Shown piece by piece: positions 53,110 through 63,990 of a DNA stretch of 64,000 bases (position 1 is its first letter; each line of letters starts with the position of its first letter). The translations under genes were made by a program, and so were the position numbers. This DNA comes from Skermanella sp. TT6 (GTDB lineage: Bacteria; Pseudomonadota; Alphaproteobacteria; Azospirillales; Azospirillaceae): NCBI RefSeq assembly GCF_016653635.2, contig NZ_CP067420.1, positions 4,614,001 to 4,678,000 on the forward strand, given 5' to 3'. Below the pieces are notes generated by a model, which saw only the letters and a program-made list of their open reading frames with translations, was not told the DNA's origin and made no database searches.

Positions 53110-54567
53110 TCAAGCCCGGAGCTGGCGGATGAAGTCGGAGACCTGCCCGTCCAGCCCCTCGACCTCGGTCATCAGGTCGTTGGCGAAGCTGCGCACCCGT
53201 CCGGCCCCGCCGCCGGTATGATCGGCGGCGCGGCCGACGCCCTGGATGCCCTCGGCGGCGGCGGCGACGCCGGAGGCGACCAGTTGGGCCGTGGCGGCGA
53301 TCTCGCGGGTGGCGGCGCTCTGCTCCTCCACGGCGGAGGCGATGGTCGAGGTCACCTCGTCGATGGAGGACACCGCGCCGGTGATCCGGCCGATGGCTTC
53401 GACGGCCGCCTGGGTCGCTTGCTGGATCTCGCCGATGCGGGCGGTGATCTCCACGGTCGCGTTCTCCGTCTGGCCGGCGAGACCCTTGACCTCTGCCGCG
53501 ACGATGGCGAAGCCCCGGCCGGCCTCCCCGGCCCGTGCCGCCTCGATGGTGGCGTTGAGCGCCAGCAGGTTGGTCTGCGACGCGATCGCCTGGATCAGCT
53601 GGACTACGTCCCCGACCTGATCGGCGCCGCGGGACAGCGCCTCGACGGCGGCGGCCACGGAACGGGCCTGCTGGCTCGCATCGTCGGTCATGCGCGACGC
53701 GCTCGCGATCTGGCGGCCGATCTCGGAGATCGAGGCGGTCAACTCGTCGCTGGCCGTGGCGACGCCCCGCACGCCGGCCGACACCTCCTCCGCCGATGCC
53801 GCTGATGCTCCGGCGCCGGTGCGGGTCTCGTCGGCGGTCCGGGCCAGCGCCCCGGCCTCGTGCCGGACCTGCTCGGACACCTTGCGGATGCTGGCCGAAA
53901 CGCTGCCCACGCCCTGCTCGAAGGCGGCGGCCAGGGCCATCATGTCGTCGCGCCGGCGGCGTTCGGCGGCCTGGCGCTCCTCCTCCCGGCCGGCGGCCAG
54001 CCGCTCGTTCTCGGCCTGGGCGCGGCGAACCTCGTCGAGCGCCGTCTCCGACCGCTGAAGCGCCTGGCCGAGCCAGGAGACCAACCAGACCAGGACGCCG
54101 GTTTCCAGGACGACGATCACGGCATGGAGAACGACGCGCCAGAAGTCGCCGCCGCCGGGAAACACCGCGGCCGGCATCGCGAAGTTGAGGACCAGATGAT
54201 GGGCGGCGGTGGCGCCTGCCCCCAGCAGGACGGTCGCCGGGCAGGCGAAACCGGCCAGGATCGCCAGGGCGGCGAAGTAGTACATGTGCAGATCGATCTG
54301 CCAGGCGGAGTCGCGCATGTCGTAGACCAGGGCGGACACCACCATCACCAACGCGATCGCGACGACGCCGCGGGCCGACAGGCCGGCGGGATCCCGCCAG
54401 ACGGCGAGGCTGGCGCACAGCGCGGCGATGCCTGCCAGGGAGACGGCCCCGACCGTGTCGCCGCCGGGCGACAGCCATCCCAGGGCGAGGATCAGGGGGA
54501 CATGCGACCACAACAGGGCGACGGAGAACAGCGCCATGTTCCGGCGCTGATGCATCAAACCGTTCAT
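53110..54567 (-). CDS. Methyl-accepting chemotaxis protein with membrane sensor
   Basis: A 485-residue chemoreceptor. The first roughly 180 residues carry about six membrane helices with short loops rather than one large periplasmic domain. A coiled linker follows (about 190-235). The signalling domain has the conserved hairpin tip [20 protein letters not shown]. There is no HAMP domain that I can see. The ATG at 54567 overlaps the stop codon of the small upstream gene (ATGA), so translation is coupled, which explains the missing ribosome site. Confidence 0.9.
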   Translation of the reverse strand: MNGLMHQRRNMALFSVALLWSHVPLILALGWLSPGGDTVGAVSLAGIAALCASLAVWRDPAGLSARGVVAIALVMVVSALVYDMRDSAWQIDLHMYYFAALAILAGFACPATVLLGAGATAAHHLVLNFAMPAAVFPGGGDFWRVVLHAVIVVLETGVLVWLVSWLGQALQRSETALDEVRRAQAENERLAAGREEERQAAERRRRDDMMALAAAFEQGVGSVSASIRKVSEQVRHEAGALARTADETRTGAGASAASAEEVSAGVRGVATASDELTASISEIGRQIASASRMTDDASQQARSVAAAVEALSRGADQVGDVVQLIQAIASQTNLLALNATIEAARAGEAGRGFAIVAAEVKGLAGQTENATVEITARIGEIQQATQAAVEAIGRITGAVSSIDEVTSTIASAVEEQSAATREIAATAQLVASGVAAAAEGIQGVGRAADHTGGGAGRVRSFANDLMTEVEGLDGQVSDFIRQLRA

Positions 54568-54878
54568 TTCGAGGAGGAATCCACTGACAGGCACCCGGAC
54601 ATTGCGCGCGCGTCCAGGAGCAGATAAGCATCGGTCGGGTGCCGGGGGTGATCCAGGGCATCCGGGCGCGCGATGATGATGAAGGGTCGGGGCGCCGCGA
54701 CCGGCAGCCAGCCGGCCTCGGACACAAGCGCGATGGCGTCGGTGACGGCGGTCCGGGGATCGAACACGACCATCACGGCATGGCCGGGCCTGGGCGACAG
54801 GGTCAGGATCCCGCTGACGACCAAGCCGCCGAACAAGAGGGCGAAAGCCGGAAGTAGTTCCGCCGTCCGATGATCCAT
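54564..54878 (-). CDS. Small membrane protein coupled to the chemoreceptor gene
   Basis: A 104-residue protein with one N-terminal membrane helix ([20 protein letters not shown]) and a mixed C-terminal part ([30 protein letters not shown]). No family recognised. Its stop overlaps the chemoreceptor start by four bases, which suggests that they work together, perhaps as a sensory accessory. It is divergent from recX. Confidence 0.72.
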   Translation of the reverse strand: MDHRTAELLPAFALLFGGLVVSGILTLSPRPGHAVMVVFDPRTAVTDAIALVSEAGWLPVAAPRPFIIIARPDALDHPRHPTDAYLLLDARAMSGCLSVDSSSK

Positions 54879-55034
54879 GACCAGGCCAACTGCAATTAGA
54901 GGAGTAGAATTCTAAAAATCTCTCCTTTTTAAAGTAGAGTAATCCTTTCGGTTTCCCATTGCATTTTAGACATATGTCTCTCGGACGATCCGGCTCCACC
55001 TCCCGGACCGCTGACAGCGACAGGAGCATCGATC

Positions 55035-55610
55035 ATGCCTTCCATCCCAGGCCCCAACCCGCCGGGCCGGCGGCAGCAGAAGCCGGTCACCGCCCAGTAC
55101 CTGGAGAACGCGGCGCTCTATTATCTCCAGCGTTTCGCCAGTTCGTCGGCCAACCTGCGCCGCGTCCTGATGGGCAAGGTGGAGCGGTCCGCGCGCGCCC
55201 ACGGCACCGACCGGGCCGAGGGCGCCGCCCTGGTCGAGGCGCTGATCGAACGCTACCAGCGCAGCGGCCTGCTGGACGACAAGGCCTATGCCGAAGCCAA
55301 GGCGGCCAGCCTGCACCGGCGCGGCACCTCGACGCGGGCGATCCGCGAGAAGCTGTCGCTGAAAGGCGTCGGCGGCGACGAGATCGCGGCGGCCCTGGAA
55401 AGTGTCGACGAGGAAACCCCCGGCGATACCGAGCTTGCGGCGGCGGTCGCGCTGGCCCGCCGGCGGCGTCTCGGCCCGTTCCGCCGCACCGGCCGCGAGG
55501 AGCACCGGGAGAAGGACATGGCCGCGCTGGGGCGTGCGGGTTTCGGTTACCAGATCGCCCGGAAGGTGGTGGACGCGGAGGATCCCGAGGCCATTCGGAC
55601 GGAAGAATAG
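55035..55610 (+). CDS. recX: RecX family regulatory protein
   Basis: A 191-residue protein with the RecX repeat plan: YLENAALYYLQRFASSSANL, EALIERYQRSGLLDDKAYAE, SLHRRGTSTRAIREKLSLKG and GFGYQIARKVV at the end. RecX binds RecA filaments and limits RecA activity in recombination and SOS. AGGAG lies 8 bases before the ATG. It is not adjacent to recA. No LexA-type box was found upstream. Confidence 0.92.
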   Translation: MPSIPGPNPPGRRQQKPVTAQYLENAALYYLQRFASSSANLRRVLMGKVERSARAHGTDRAEGAALVEALIERYQRSGLLDDKAYAEAKAASLHRRGTSTRAIREKLSLKGVGGDEIAAALESVDEETPGDTELAAAVALARRRRLGPFRRTGREEHREKDMAALGRAGFGYQIARKVVDAEDPEAIRTEE

Positions 55611-55761
55611 GAAATCATCTATTTTTATGTGGATTTTATTATTGCGCGGCAACCGATAAGTTCTATCGTAAGGGGTGCGGCGACCGGAGGTCCCGGCGTC
55701 CGTGCCGGACGCGGTCCGGCGGTCGACCGACGACGGATTTGATGACGGAGCTGCCGGCACG

Positions 55762-56811
55762 ATGTCCATAGCCCGCGGGGGATCCATGACCCTCGATGGC
55801 GCCGCCGCCACAGAAATGCCGGCCGACATCCGCGTGGTCGTGGCGGAGGACGACCGCGGCACCCGCCTCGTCCTGCGGGGACTGCTGCGGTCGCTCGGCG
55901 TCCGGGACTTCGCGGAATGCGCCAACGGGGCGGAGGCGTTCGTGCAGATCCAGCGCTCCGCTCCCGACATCCTGATTTCCGACTGGGAGATGCCGGAGGT
56001 GTCGGGCATCGCCCTGACCCGGCTGGTGCGCAACCATCCCGACAGCCCCAACCCGCTGATGCCGGTGATCATGCTGACCAGTCACAGCAACCACCAGCTG
56101 GTCGAGCGGGCGCGCGACGCCGGGGTCACGGCCTTCCTGGCGAAGCCGGTGTCGCGCAAGGCGCTTGCCGCCCGGCTGGAGGCGGCTGTCCACCGGTCGC
56201 GCTGCTACGTGCTGACCCGGCGCTTCTTCGGTCCCGACCGCCGCCGCACCCAGGCCGGCACCGACGGGGCGGCGAAATCCCCCGCGGCCGGCAAGGCGCC
56301 CGAGGGACGGGGCCAGCCGCCCAGCGCCGACCTGGACTCGGCGGGGGACGCCTTCCTGATCGACCCGGCGCCGCTGGCAGCGGCGGCCGGCATGCCGCCG
56401 GGGCTGGTGCGGCCGTCGCCGCTGTCCCGGACCCTGTTCACCCGCATGCGCGCCAAGCGGATCGACCTGGTGGCGGCAGACCGGAGCCGGCTGGAGATCG
56501 TCCGGGACGGCCTGCTGAAGAGCGGCGACCCGGGGCGCCTGGCCGCCGTCCTGATCGACACCATGGACCAGATCCGCCAGAGCGTCGGGCTGAGCCATCC
56601 GCTCGTCCAGCGGGTCTGGTCGTCGCTGGCGGCGATCCGTGACCGGATCGATCCGGCGGATTCCCGCTCCCTCGACATCCTGCACCTGCATGCCCACACG
56701 ATCGAGCGCCTGCTGGACCTGGCCGGCCAGCCGGACCGCCGCCTCGCGGAAACGACGGTGGCCGAGCTGGAAGCGGCGGTCGCCAAGCTGTTCCCGCCGC
56801 TGCGGGCATGA
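55762..56811 (+). CDS. Response regulator with receiver and unrecognised C-terminal domain
   Basis: About 349 residues. The receiver domain covers about 20-145 with the acidic pocket RVVVAEDDRG, the phospho-accepting Asp in DILISDWEMPEVSGIALTRL, the Thr in VIMLTSHS and the Lys in FLAKPVS. The C-terminal 190 residues are helical (LIDTMDQIRQSVGLSHPLVQ, HAHTIERLLDLAGQPDRRLA) and match no output domain I know. No DNA-binding domain is apparent. A second start at 55786 is possible. No kinase gene is adjacent. Confidence 0.86.
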   Translation: MSIARGGSMTLDGAAATEMPADIRVVVAEDDRGTRLVLRGLLRSLGVRDFAECANGAEAFVQIQRSAPDILISDWEMPEVSGIALTRLVRNHPDSPNPLMPVIMLTSHSNHQLVERARDAGVTAFLAKPVSRKALAARLEAAVHRSRCYVLTRRFFGPDRRRTQAGTDGAAKSPAAGKAPEGRGQPPSADLDSAGDAFLIDPAPLAAAAGMPPGLVRPSPLSRTLFTRMRAKRIDLVAADRSRLEIVRDGLLKSGDPGRLAAVLIDTMDQIRQSVGLSHPLVQRVWSSLAAIRDRIDPADSRSLDILHLHAHTIERLLDLAGQPDRRLAETTVAELEAAVAKLFPPLRA

Positions 56812-56826
56812 AGGCGCGGGAACGGG

Positions 56827-57108
56827 TCAGGCGGTGCGGCGCCGGTCGATCCCGCCGGGATGACGGACCTGGAAGCGGTGATAGACCTCCATCGTCGGAG
56901 CGCAGCTTGCGGCGTCGCCCCGGCGCATCGCGCGGACCAGATTGTCGCGCATCATCTGCCGGATCGCCGGCGGCCCCCAGGGGCGGTCCAGCAGGGAATG
57001 GCCTTTGGCCAGGGCGACCACGAACCCCAGCCGCTCGTGGCGGGAGATCTCCTCGATCTCTTCGGGTAACAGGTCGCTGAATGCGATACAGTCGTTGAGC
57101 GTCAGCAC
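56827..57108 (-). CDS. Small uncharacterised protein (93 residues)
   Basis: The GTG at 57108 follows a strong GGGAGG site and begins LTLNDCIAFSDLLPEEIEEI, then RHERLGFVVALAKGHSLLDR and a basic C terminus. A longer reading starting at 57222 exists but lacks a ribosome site. The family is not recognised. It is convergent with the response regulator gene. Confidence 0.72.
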   Translation of the reverse strand: MLTLNDCIAFSDLLPEEIEEISRHERLGFVVALAKGHSLLDRPWGPPAIRQMMRDNLVRAMRRGDAASCAPTMEVYHRFQVRHPGGIDRRRTA

Positions 57109-57345
57109 TGGTGCCTCCCATGGATCGGCGGGAGAGGCGATTGGTCGGCGGCAACTGATGCCGGTTACGGTCAACCGCAGGCGGTCCCGTGTTGCTATTT
57201 CCCAGAGATCGGGCGGCTCCATGTTCTTGGTTCATTTGTCCGGCCCTGCTGGCCGACGCCGTCCTACCCCTTAAGTAGGCGCCCGAACGTCCATGTTTTC
57301 CATATCGGGCTCATGGCCGCGTCAACTTGTCGCAGAGTCGCCCTC

Positions 57346-57741
57346 ATGATCGATGCGAGGGCCGACAGCGACCGCTTCGTGGTGCAGCGGGCCTCGGGCG
57401 GGAAATGGGAGACGGTGACGGTCCACGGCAGCCAGGCCGAGGGGTCGGCGGCGTTCGCCGCGGCGGTCAGGGCGGCGCCCCGGTCGTTCCTGCGGCTGAT
57501 CCGCCTGCGCGCCGATCCCGACGCGCGCGGCGAGGTGTACGACTGGACCCTGGTCAGCCTGCACGATCCCCGCCGCCACGCGCCGCCGCCCGTCCGGAAG
57601 GCCCGGCCCGCGAAGTCCCGACCCTCGAAGTCCGGGCGCCCGGAGCGGGTCCGCGCGCCCGTCAGGCTCTATGTCCTGCTGTTCCTCGCCGGGGCGGCGC
57701 TCGTCCTGCTGTGGCTGCTGGCCGGCGGGCGGCCCCGGTGA
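57346..57741 (+). CDS. Small uncharacterised protein with C-terminal membrane helix
   Basis: About 131 residues. The N-terminal two thirds (DRFVVQRASGGKWETVTVHG, AAVRAAPRSFLRLIRLRADP) are soluble. A basic linker with repeated Lys/Arg/Pro/Ser (PAKSRPSKSGRPER) leads to one C-terminal hydrophobic helix (LYVLLFLAGAALVLLWLLAG). An upstream start at 57313 adds 11 residues. It probably sits in the inner membrane facing the cytoplasm. No family recognised; lies convergent to the binding-protein gene. Confidence 0.68.
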   Translation: MIDARADSDRFVVQRASGGKWETVTVHGSQAEGSAAFAAAVRAAPRSFLRLIRLRADPDARGEVYDWTLVSLHDPRRHAPPPVRKARPAKSRPSKSGRPERVRAPVRLYVLLFLAGAALVLLWLLAGGRPR

Positions 57742-57763
57742 GCGTTGTCGGAAGCGCCCGGCC

Positions 57764-58996
57764 CTATTTCTTCACCAGCGGGCATTGGCTCTGGGCCAGC
57801 GGCAGATAGGCTTCTTCGCCGGGGATGGTCCGCACGATCTCGTAATAGTCCCACGGCTTCTTGCTGTCCGACGGAGCCTTGACCCGCGCCAGGTACATGT
57901 CGTGGACCATCCGGCCGTCCTCGCGGACATCCCCGTTGCGGGCGAACATGTCCTTGATCGGCAGTTCCTTCATCTTGGCCGCGACCACCTTGCCCTCGTC
58001 GGTGCCGGCCGCGTCGATCGCCTTGAGATAATGCATCACCGAGGAATAGACGCCCGCCTGGACCATGTTGGGCATGCGGTTCATGCGTTCGAAGTAGCGC
58101 TGCGACCAGGCCCGCGCCTCGTCGTCCATGTCCCAGTAGAAGCCCGTCGTCAGCACGAGGCCCTGGGCCGTCTCCAGCCCGAGGGAATGGACGTCGCTGA
58201 GCACCAGCAGCAGGCCGGCCAGCTGCTGCCCGCCCTGGACGATGCCGAACTCCGCCGCCTGCTTGATCGACGTGGTGGTGTCGGTGCCGGCGTTGGCGAG
58301 TCCCACCACCTGCGCGCCCGAGCCCTGCGCCTGGAGCAGGAAGGAGGAGAAATCGGCCGTGTTCAGCGGGTGCCGGACGGCACCCAGCACCTCGCCGCCG
58401 GCCGCCTTGACGACCTCCCCGACATCCTTCTCCAGCGCGTAGCCGAAGGCGTAGTCGGCGGTCAGGAAGTACCAGGTCTTGCCGCCCTCCTGGACCACCG
58501 CCTTGCCGGTGCCGTTGGCCAGCGCAACGGTGTCGTAGGCCCAGTGGAAGCCGGTCGGCGAGCAGGCGTCGCCGGTCAGGCGCGAGGTCGCCGCTCCCGA
58601 GGTCAGCGTGACCCGGCCGGTCTGCTTGCCGATCTCCTGGACCGCCAGCGCCACCGACGAGGTGGTCAGGTCGGCGATGGCGTCGACATTCTCGCGGTCG
58701 AACCACTGGCGCGCGATGTTGGAGCCGATGTCGGGCTTGTTCTGGTGGTCGGCGGACAGGACCTCGATCGGCTTGCCCAGCACCTTGCCGCCGAAATCCT
58801 CGACCGCCATCTGGGCCGCGATCACCGAGCCGCGCCCGCCGAAATCGGCGTAGAGGCCGGACTGGTCGTTCAGCACGCCGATCCTGACCGTGTCGCCCGA
58901 GACCTGCGCGCAGGCCTGCCCGGCGGACAGCGCCAGCGCGCCCGTCGCCAGCGCCCCGGCAAGCACCCTGGACAGGGTCTTGTTCGTTGACTTCAT
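57764..58996 (-). CDS. Periplasmic branched-chain amino acid-type (LivK-like) binding protein
   Basis: A 410-residue type I binding protein with signal peptide (ends AGQACA). The fold is recognised by VRIGVLNDQSGLYADFGGRG, QMAVEDFGGKVLGKPIEVLS, DHQNKPDIGSNIARQWFD and WYFLTADYAFGYALEKDV. Such proteins bind amino acids, urea or aromatic acids for ABC import. No liv-type permease or ATPase genes adjoin it, so it is an orphan receptor. The ATG at 58996 has GGGAGGA seven bases upstream. Confidence 0.92.
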   Translation of the reverse strand: MKSTNKTLSRVLAGALATGALALSAGQACAQVSGDTVRIGVLNDQSGLYADFGGRGSVIAAQMAVEDFGGKVLGKPIEVLSADHQNKPDIGSNIARQWFDRENVDAIADLTTSSVALAVQEIGKQTGRVTLTSGAATSRLTGDACSPTGFHWAYDTVALANGTGKAVVQEGGKTWYFLTADYAFGYALEKDVGEVVKAAGGEVLGAVRHPLNTADFSSFLLQAQGSGAQVVGLANAGTDTTTSIKQAAEFGIVQGGQQLAGLLLVLSDVHSLGLETAQGLVLTTGFYWDMDDEARAWSQRYFERMNRMPNMVQAGVYSSVMHYLKAIDAAGTDEGKVVAAKMKELPIKDMFARNGDVREDGRMVHDMYLARVKAPSDSKKPWDYYEIVRTIPGEEAYLPLAQSQCPLVKK

Positions 58997-59074
58997 TTGG
59001 TTTCCTCCCGTCTTCAACTCCGCTCCTTGAAGACCGGGGAGGCCCTGGTGTCAACTGATCCTTGGGAGAAACCA

Positions 59075-62000
59075 TCAGTAATGCGGATTGTCGGTGATGC
59101 GGACGGCCCGCCGGAGCGGCTCTTCCGCCGCGGCGAGCGCCCCGTCGATGCGCTCCGCCAGGGCGGAAGCCGTCGCCGCGTCGCCCGCGTGGCAGACGTC
59201 GAGCAGGTGGTGGGCGATCGCCTGCACGGTGACCGCGCCGACATTGCTCGACGATCCCTTGAGGGTATGCGCCTCCTTTCCCGCGGCGGCGAGGTCACCC
59301 CTCGCCAGTGCCGCCCGGATGCCGGACGCGGCCTCCCGCCCCGCTTCCAGGAACAGGTCGATCAGGTCGGCGACCGTGTCCCAGCCCATCGCGTCGGCCA
59401 AGTCGGCCAGGCGTTCCGCATCCACCAGATCGTCCGGGGCGGGCGCGGCGTCCGGCGCGCGACCGGGTTCGGAAGCGGGGGCGGCGCGCGCCGCCCAGCG
59501 CTCCAGCTTCTCGTTGACCAGCTTGCGATTCATCGGCTTGGTCACGAAATCGACCATGCCGCAGGCGCGCCACTCCTCCCCCTGGAGCAGGTCGGCATCC
59601 GCGGTCATGGCGATCACCGGGGCGGAGCCCGCCGGCGGCGGGAGGGCGCGGATCGCGCGGGTCGCGGCGAAACCGTCCATCTCCGGCATCTGGATGTCCA
59701 TCAGGATCGCGTGGTAGGGCCGGCGCGACGCCGCCTCCACGGCCTCCCGCCCGTTGACCGCCACGTCGATGCGCCGTCCCTCCTCCTTCAGCAGGCCGGC
59801 CAGGATGCGCCGGCTGATCGGGTCGTCCTCGACCACCAGGATCGCGGTTTCGGGGCCGGCGGCGGTCACGGCGGGAGCCTGAACCGGACCCTGGGCCGGG
59901 AGCGGCGCGGGGGAAGGCTTCGCGCCTCCGCCGCGCCGGTGCCCCCAGTAGCCGATGGCGTTGGCCAGCTTGCGCCGGTCCACCGGCTTGGGCAGGTAGT
60001 CGTCCATGCCGGCCGCCAGGCATTTCTGGGGGTCGCCCTCCATCGCGTTGGCGGTCATGGCGATGATCGGCACCTCGGCCCGGCCGCCCTTCAGCCTGCG
60101 GATCGCCGCCGTCGCCTCGTACCCGTCCATTTCCGGCATCTGGACGTCCATCAGGACCAGATCATAGGGCAGGTTGCAGATCGCCTCGACCGCCTCGCGG
60201 CCGTTGGCGGCGATGTCGACCCGGTGCCCCAGCCGGGTGATCAGACCGGTCGCGACCTGCTGGTTCACCTGGTTGTCCTCCGCCACCAGGATGCGCAGCC
60301 GCCGGGCCGGCGCCGCCGTTTCGGCCGGGGCCGCCGCCGGGTCGGGCCCGTCCGGCGCGGCGCCGCCCAGCAGCTCGGCGAGCCGGGTCAGCAGGGTGGC
60401 GTGGCGCAGCGGCTTGTGCAGCAGTCCGTCCACCACGACGCCGACCAGCTCGTCCTTCAGGCTGCCGACTCCCGACGAGGAGCACAGGATGACCTTGAGG
60501 TCGCGCAACCTGGGATCGGCGCGCAGGATCGCCAGCAGGTCGATGCCGGACATCTCCGGCATGTTGTGGTCGAGCAGGACGGCGTCGAGCGGCTGGCCGG
60601 CGCGGCTGGCCTGGCGCAGGATCATCAGCCCGTCGGCGGCCGAGACGGCGGTGCGGGTGTCCACGCCCCAGGGAGCCAGCTGGCGCGCCATGACGTCCCG
60701 GTTGACCGCGGTGTCGTCCACGATCAGCACCCGCCGGCCGGCCAGCACCGACCAGTCGGCCTGCCGGGCGGCGGGAACCAGCCCGGTGCGCGGCAGCGGC
60801 AGCTCGAACCAGAAGGTGGAACCCCGGCCGACGGTGCTTTCCACGCCGATCGTGCCGCCCATCAGGTCGACCAGCCGCTTCGAGATCACCAGCCCCAGCC
60901 CGGTGCCGCCGTAGCGCCGTGACGTGGTCGAATCGACCTGCGAGAAATGGCGGAACAGGCGCCCCATGGCCTCCGGCGGAATGCCGATGCCGGTGTCGTC
61001 CACCACGAAGCGCACCCCGGCGACCTCGCCGGCACCGTGGTCGCCGGATTCGGGGCCGGGTCCCGCGAGGTCGATGACCTGGAGCGAGACGACCCCCTTC
61101 TCGGTGAACTTGACCGCGTTGCCGACCAGGTTCAGCAGGATCTGGCGCAGCCGGCCGGGATCGCCGCGCACCAGCCTGTGCAGCCGGGGCGGCACGAAGC
61201 TGACGATCTCGATGCCCTTGGACAGGGCCCGCGGGGCCAGCAGCTCGACCACCGCCTCCGCCTCGTCCAGGATGGAGAACTCGGCCTCCTCCAGTTCCAG
61301 GTGGCCGGCCTCGATCTTGGAGAAATCCAGGATGTCGTTGATGATGGCGAGCAGCGCCTCGCCGCTCTCGCGGATGGTTTCCGCGTAGTAGCGCTGGTCG
61401 CCGGTCAGGGCGGTGTCCAGCAGCAGGCCGGTCATGCCGATCACCCCGTTCATCGGGGTCCGGATCTCGTGGCTCATGGCGGCCAGGAACTCCGACTTGG
61501 CATGGTCGGCGGCTTCCGCCCTGTCCTTGGCCTCGACCAGCTCGCGCGCGATGCGGCGGCGCTCGGTCACGTCCACGTAGATGCCGACGGTGCCGCCGTC
61601 GGGCGTGCGCCGCTCGGTGCTCTCGATCGAGACGCCGTTGGCGAAGTGATGCAGGAACGGCATGCCGTCGGCCCGGCGATGGGCGCGCGACCGGCTTTCC
61701 AGCCATTCGGCGGTCCGCTCCGGGGGAAGGCCGGCATAGTGGCCGCTGGCCGCCGCGGCTTCCAGCGCCTCGGCGAAGGGCAGCCCGGGCCGCAGCCGGT
61801 CGGCGATCGTCCCGAACATCCTTCGATATTCCTGGTTGCACAGCACCAGCCGGTCGTCGGCATCGTACAGCACCAGCCCTTCCGAGATGCTCGCGATGGC
61901 GGCAGCCAGCTTGGCCTCGGCCTCGGTCACCCGCTGCTCCGCCTCGACCGAGGCGGTGATGTCGGTCGCGGTGCCGCGGTATCCGGCGAAGTCGCCGCCG

Positions 62001-62869
62001 TCGTCGAACAGCGGAGTGCCGCTGATGCTGATCGTCCGGGGCGTGCCGCCGGCGTCGCGGAACGTGCCGGTCAGCCCGCGGAACGCCCGGCGCGCCTCCA
62101 GGTCGGCGAGCCGGCCCGCATCCACCGCCATCAGCTCTCCCAGGGTGCGGCCGACCGACAGTCCGGCGTCGGGACCCAGCACCGCCTCGAAGTTGCCGAG
62201 GAAACGGGTGAAACGCAGGTCGGCGCCCATTTCCCAGAACCAGTCCGAGGCCGAGGCGGCGAAATGGCGGAAGCTGCGTTCGCTCTCCCGGATCTCGCGC
62301 TCGGCCTCCTTGCGGAGCGTGATGTCCCGGATCACGCCGATGAACTTGCGGCCTTCCGCCAGCTTGATCTCGGCCACCGCCAGCTCGATCGGGAAGATCT
62401 CGCCGGACCGCCGCCTGGCCACCGCCTCCCGCTGGCGGCCGATGATCCGCGCCCTGCCGGTCTCGCGGTAGGCCGCGATCTGGCCGTCGTGGGGGGCGGC
62501 GTCGGCCGGCGCCATCAGCAGGGACAGGTTCCGGCCTCGCAGCTCGTGCTCGGCGTAGCCGAACATGGTCTCGATCGCCCGGTTGACGCTCTCGATCGCG
62601 CCCCGGTCGTCGGCGGTGACGATGCCCTCCCCGACATTGTCCAGGATGGTGCGGGCGACCGCCTCCCCCTCCGCGCGGATTCGGCGGTTGACGGCCTCCA
62701 GCTCCTCCTCCATCAGGCGGGTGCTGCGCTCGATCCGGGCACGCTCCTGGTCCGCCTCCGTATAGGCGGCATCGACCATTTCCAGAAGGGCCGCCATGTC
62801 GGGCTGCCCGTCGGGCCGCCCGCGTGCCGCCCGCCTGAGCTGGCGCTCCAGCAGCCGGTGCAGGCTCAT
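59075..62869 (-). CDS. Large hybrid histidine kinase (three PAS, HisKA, HATPase, three REC, HPt)
   Basis: A 1,264-residue soluble kinase. A coiled start precedes PAS domains near residues 74, 202 and 326. The HisKA site is near 467 ([20 protein letters not shown]) and HATPase begins near 566 ([16 protein letters not shown]). Three receiver domains start near 711, 856 and 1006 ([35 protein letters not shown]). An HPt domain ends the chain ([14 protein letters not shown], His near 1199). The first receiver has DHNMPEMSG as its phospho-Asp region. Its start overlaps the stop of the FIST gene, so the FIST protein is its sensory partner. Confidence 0.93.
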   Translation of the reverse strand: MSLHRLLERQLRRAARGRPDGQPDMAALLEMVDAAYTEADQERARIERSTRLMEEELEAVNRRIRAEGEAVARTILDNVGEGIVTADDRGAIESVNRAIETMFGYAEHELRGRNLSLLMAPADAAPHDGQIAAYRETGRARIIGRQREAVARRRSGEIFPIELAVAEIKLAEGRKFIGVIRDITLRKEAEREIRESERSFRHFAASASDWFWEMGADLRFTRFLGNFEAVLGPDAGLSVGRTLGELMAVDAGRLADLEARRAFRGLTGTFRDAGGTPRTISISGTPLFDDGGDFAGYRGTATDITASVEAEQRVTEAEAKLAAAIASISEGLVLYDADDRLVLCNQEYRRMFGTIADRLRPGLPFAEALEAAAASGHYAGLPPERTAEWLESRSRAHRRADGMPFLHHFANGVSIESTERRTPDGGTVGIYVDVTERRRIARELVEAKDRAEAADHAKSEFLAAMSHEIRTPMNGVIGMTGLLLDTALTGDQRYYAETIRESGEALLAIINDILDFSKIEAGHLELEEAEFSILDEAEAVVELLAPRALSKGIEIVSFVPPRLHRLVRGDPGRLRQILLNLVGNAVKFTEKGVVSLQVIDLAGPGPESGDHGAGEVAGVRFVVDDTGIGIPPEAMGRLFRHFSQVDSTTSRRYGGTGLGLVISKRLVDLMGGTIGVESTVGRGSTFWFELPLPRTGLVPAARQADWSVLAGRRVLIVDDTAVNRDVMARQLAPWGVDTRTAVSAADGLMILRQASRAGQPLDAVLLDHNMPEMSGIDLLAILRADPRLRDLKVILCSSSGVGSLKDELVGVVVDGLLHKPLRHATLLTRLAELLGGAAPDGPDPAAAPAETAAPARRLRILVAEDNQVNQQVATGLITRLGHRVDIAANGREAVEAICNLPYDLVLMDVQMPEMDGYEATAAIRRLKGGRAEVPIIAMTANAMEGDPQKCLAAGMDDYLPKPVDRRKLANAIGYWGHRRGGGAKPSPAPLPAQGPVQAPAVTAAGPETAILVVEDDPISRRILAGLLKEEGRRIDVAVNGREAVEAASRRPYHAILMDIQMPEMDGFAATRAIRALPPPAGSAPVIAMTADADLLQGEEWRACGMVDFVTKPMNRKLVNEKLERWAARAAPASEPGRAPDAAPAPDDLVDAERLADLADAMGWDTVADLIDLFLEAGREAASGIRAALARGDLAAAGKEAHTLKGSSSNVGAVTVQAIAHHLLDVCHAGDAATASALAERIDGALAAAEEPLRRAVRITDNPHY

Positions 62870-63990
62870 CTTTCGCCGATGGTGGTGATCGTCATGGTCT
62901 GGTTGTGCAGCTCGCAGGCGCCGGTGCGGGCGTGGGGCGAGATCTCGCCATAGGAGTAGAAGCCGAGGGTGCGCGCCCCTCCGCCCAGGATCTCCGCGGC
63001 GCTCTCCACCTCCTCCGCGACCCGCTGGCCGAGCACCAGCTTGCGGCCGATGCAGGACACCAGGATCGCCAGATGGGTCCCCTGGGGTGCTGCGGCCATG
63101 CCGGCGGCCTCGCCGGCGCCGTCGATCAGCTTCTCGAAGCTGGCCCGCATCAGCTGGGCGACGCTGCCCTCGGGCACGTCGCCCGCGAAGACCATGGCGT
63201 TCGTCGCGTCGTCGGTCCCGACCACGGTGCGGACCACCTCGCCGCCGTCGGGCCTGACGATGCGCAGCGGGAACAGCAGCGCCGAACCGGGAAGCTCCGG
63301 CACCAGGTCGCCGAGATAGCGCTTGTAGAGGTCGAGCGCCGGCTGGTTGTCCAGGGTGTGGAGCACGTTCCCGGCGGAGCCGGTGATCCGGCGTTCCGGC
63401 CCGAAGGGCTGCCAGCCGCCGTAGCTGCCGTGGCCGACCGTGACGGCGTCGCCGTACAGGCCGATGGCGGCGACCCGCCCGGGGCGCGGCTGGTCCCCCG
63501 CGCCGACATGGGTCACCTTGAAGTCCGCGCCGTCGCCGGCAAGGCCGCCGGTGATCGTGACGTCGGCGCCCAGGATCTCCTGCAGCCCGCGGATCAGGTC
63601 GCTGCCGTTGATCCGCGTGCCGTCGGACAGGATGAACAGGGCGCGCAGGCCGTCGCCGGGCAGTTCGGCGGCGAGGCGCCGGCCGACGGCGCGCGACTCG
63701 TCGTCCCCTATCTCCACCTTGGCGATCCGCACCGGAGTGGTGTCGAACGAGACCGCGGAGGCGACGAGGGAACCATCGAACACCTCCTCCCCGATGATCT
63801 CGCCGCCGGTCGAGCATCCGACCAGGGGGGCTCCGGGAAACCGTGCCTGGAGCTCGGCGAGCCGGGCCGCCAGGTCGGGGACGCCGGGTCCGAAGAAGTA
63901 GAGGACGAAGTCCGCCCGGGACAGGTCGTCGGAAGGCCGCATGTCCTCCCACCCCTGCCCCGGCGTCCAGGCAAGCTGACTGACGCGCAT
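62866..63990 (-). CDS. FIST-domain sensory protein
   Basis: About 374 residues with FIST-N and FIST-C domains: FFGPGVPDLAARLAELQARF, PGAPLVGCSTGGEIIGEEVF, GADVTITGGLAGDGADFKVT and FYSYGEISPHARTGACELHN near the C terminus. FIST proteins are thought to bind small ligands, probably amino acids, and feed histidine kinases. The ATG at 63990 gives the start; upstream sequence lies mostly outside the window, so the promoter is not visible. The gene overlaps the hybrid kinase gene by four bases. Confidence 0.9.
   Translation of the reverse strand: MRVSQLAWTPGQGWEDMRPSDDLSRADFVLYFFGPGVPDLAARLAELQARFPGAPLVGCSTGGEIIGEEVFDGSLVASAVSFDTTPVRIAKVEIGDDESRAVGRRLAAELPGDGLRALFILSDGTRINGSDLIRGLQEILGADVTITGGLAGDGADFKVTHVGAGDQPRPGRVAAIGLYGDAVTVGHGSYGGWQPFGPERRITGSAGNVLHTLDNQPALDLYKRYLGDLVPELPGSALLFPLRIVRPDGGEVVRTVVGTDDATNAMVFAGDVPEGSVAQLMRASFEKLIDGAGEAAGMAAAPQGTHLAILVSCIGRKLVLGQRVAEEVESAAEILGGGARTLGFYSYGEISPHARTGACELHNQTMTITTIGER

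Noticed and set aside
62870-63952. Open-frame extension of the hybrid kinase gene beyond 62869
   Set aside because: It overlaps the FIST gene in another frame and is Arg/Gly-rich without motifs.
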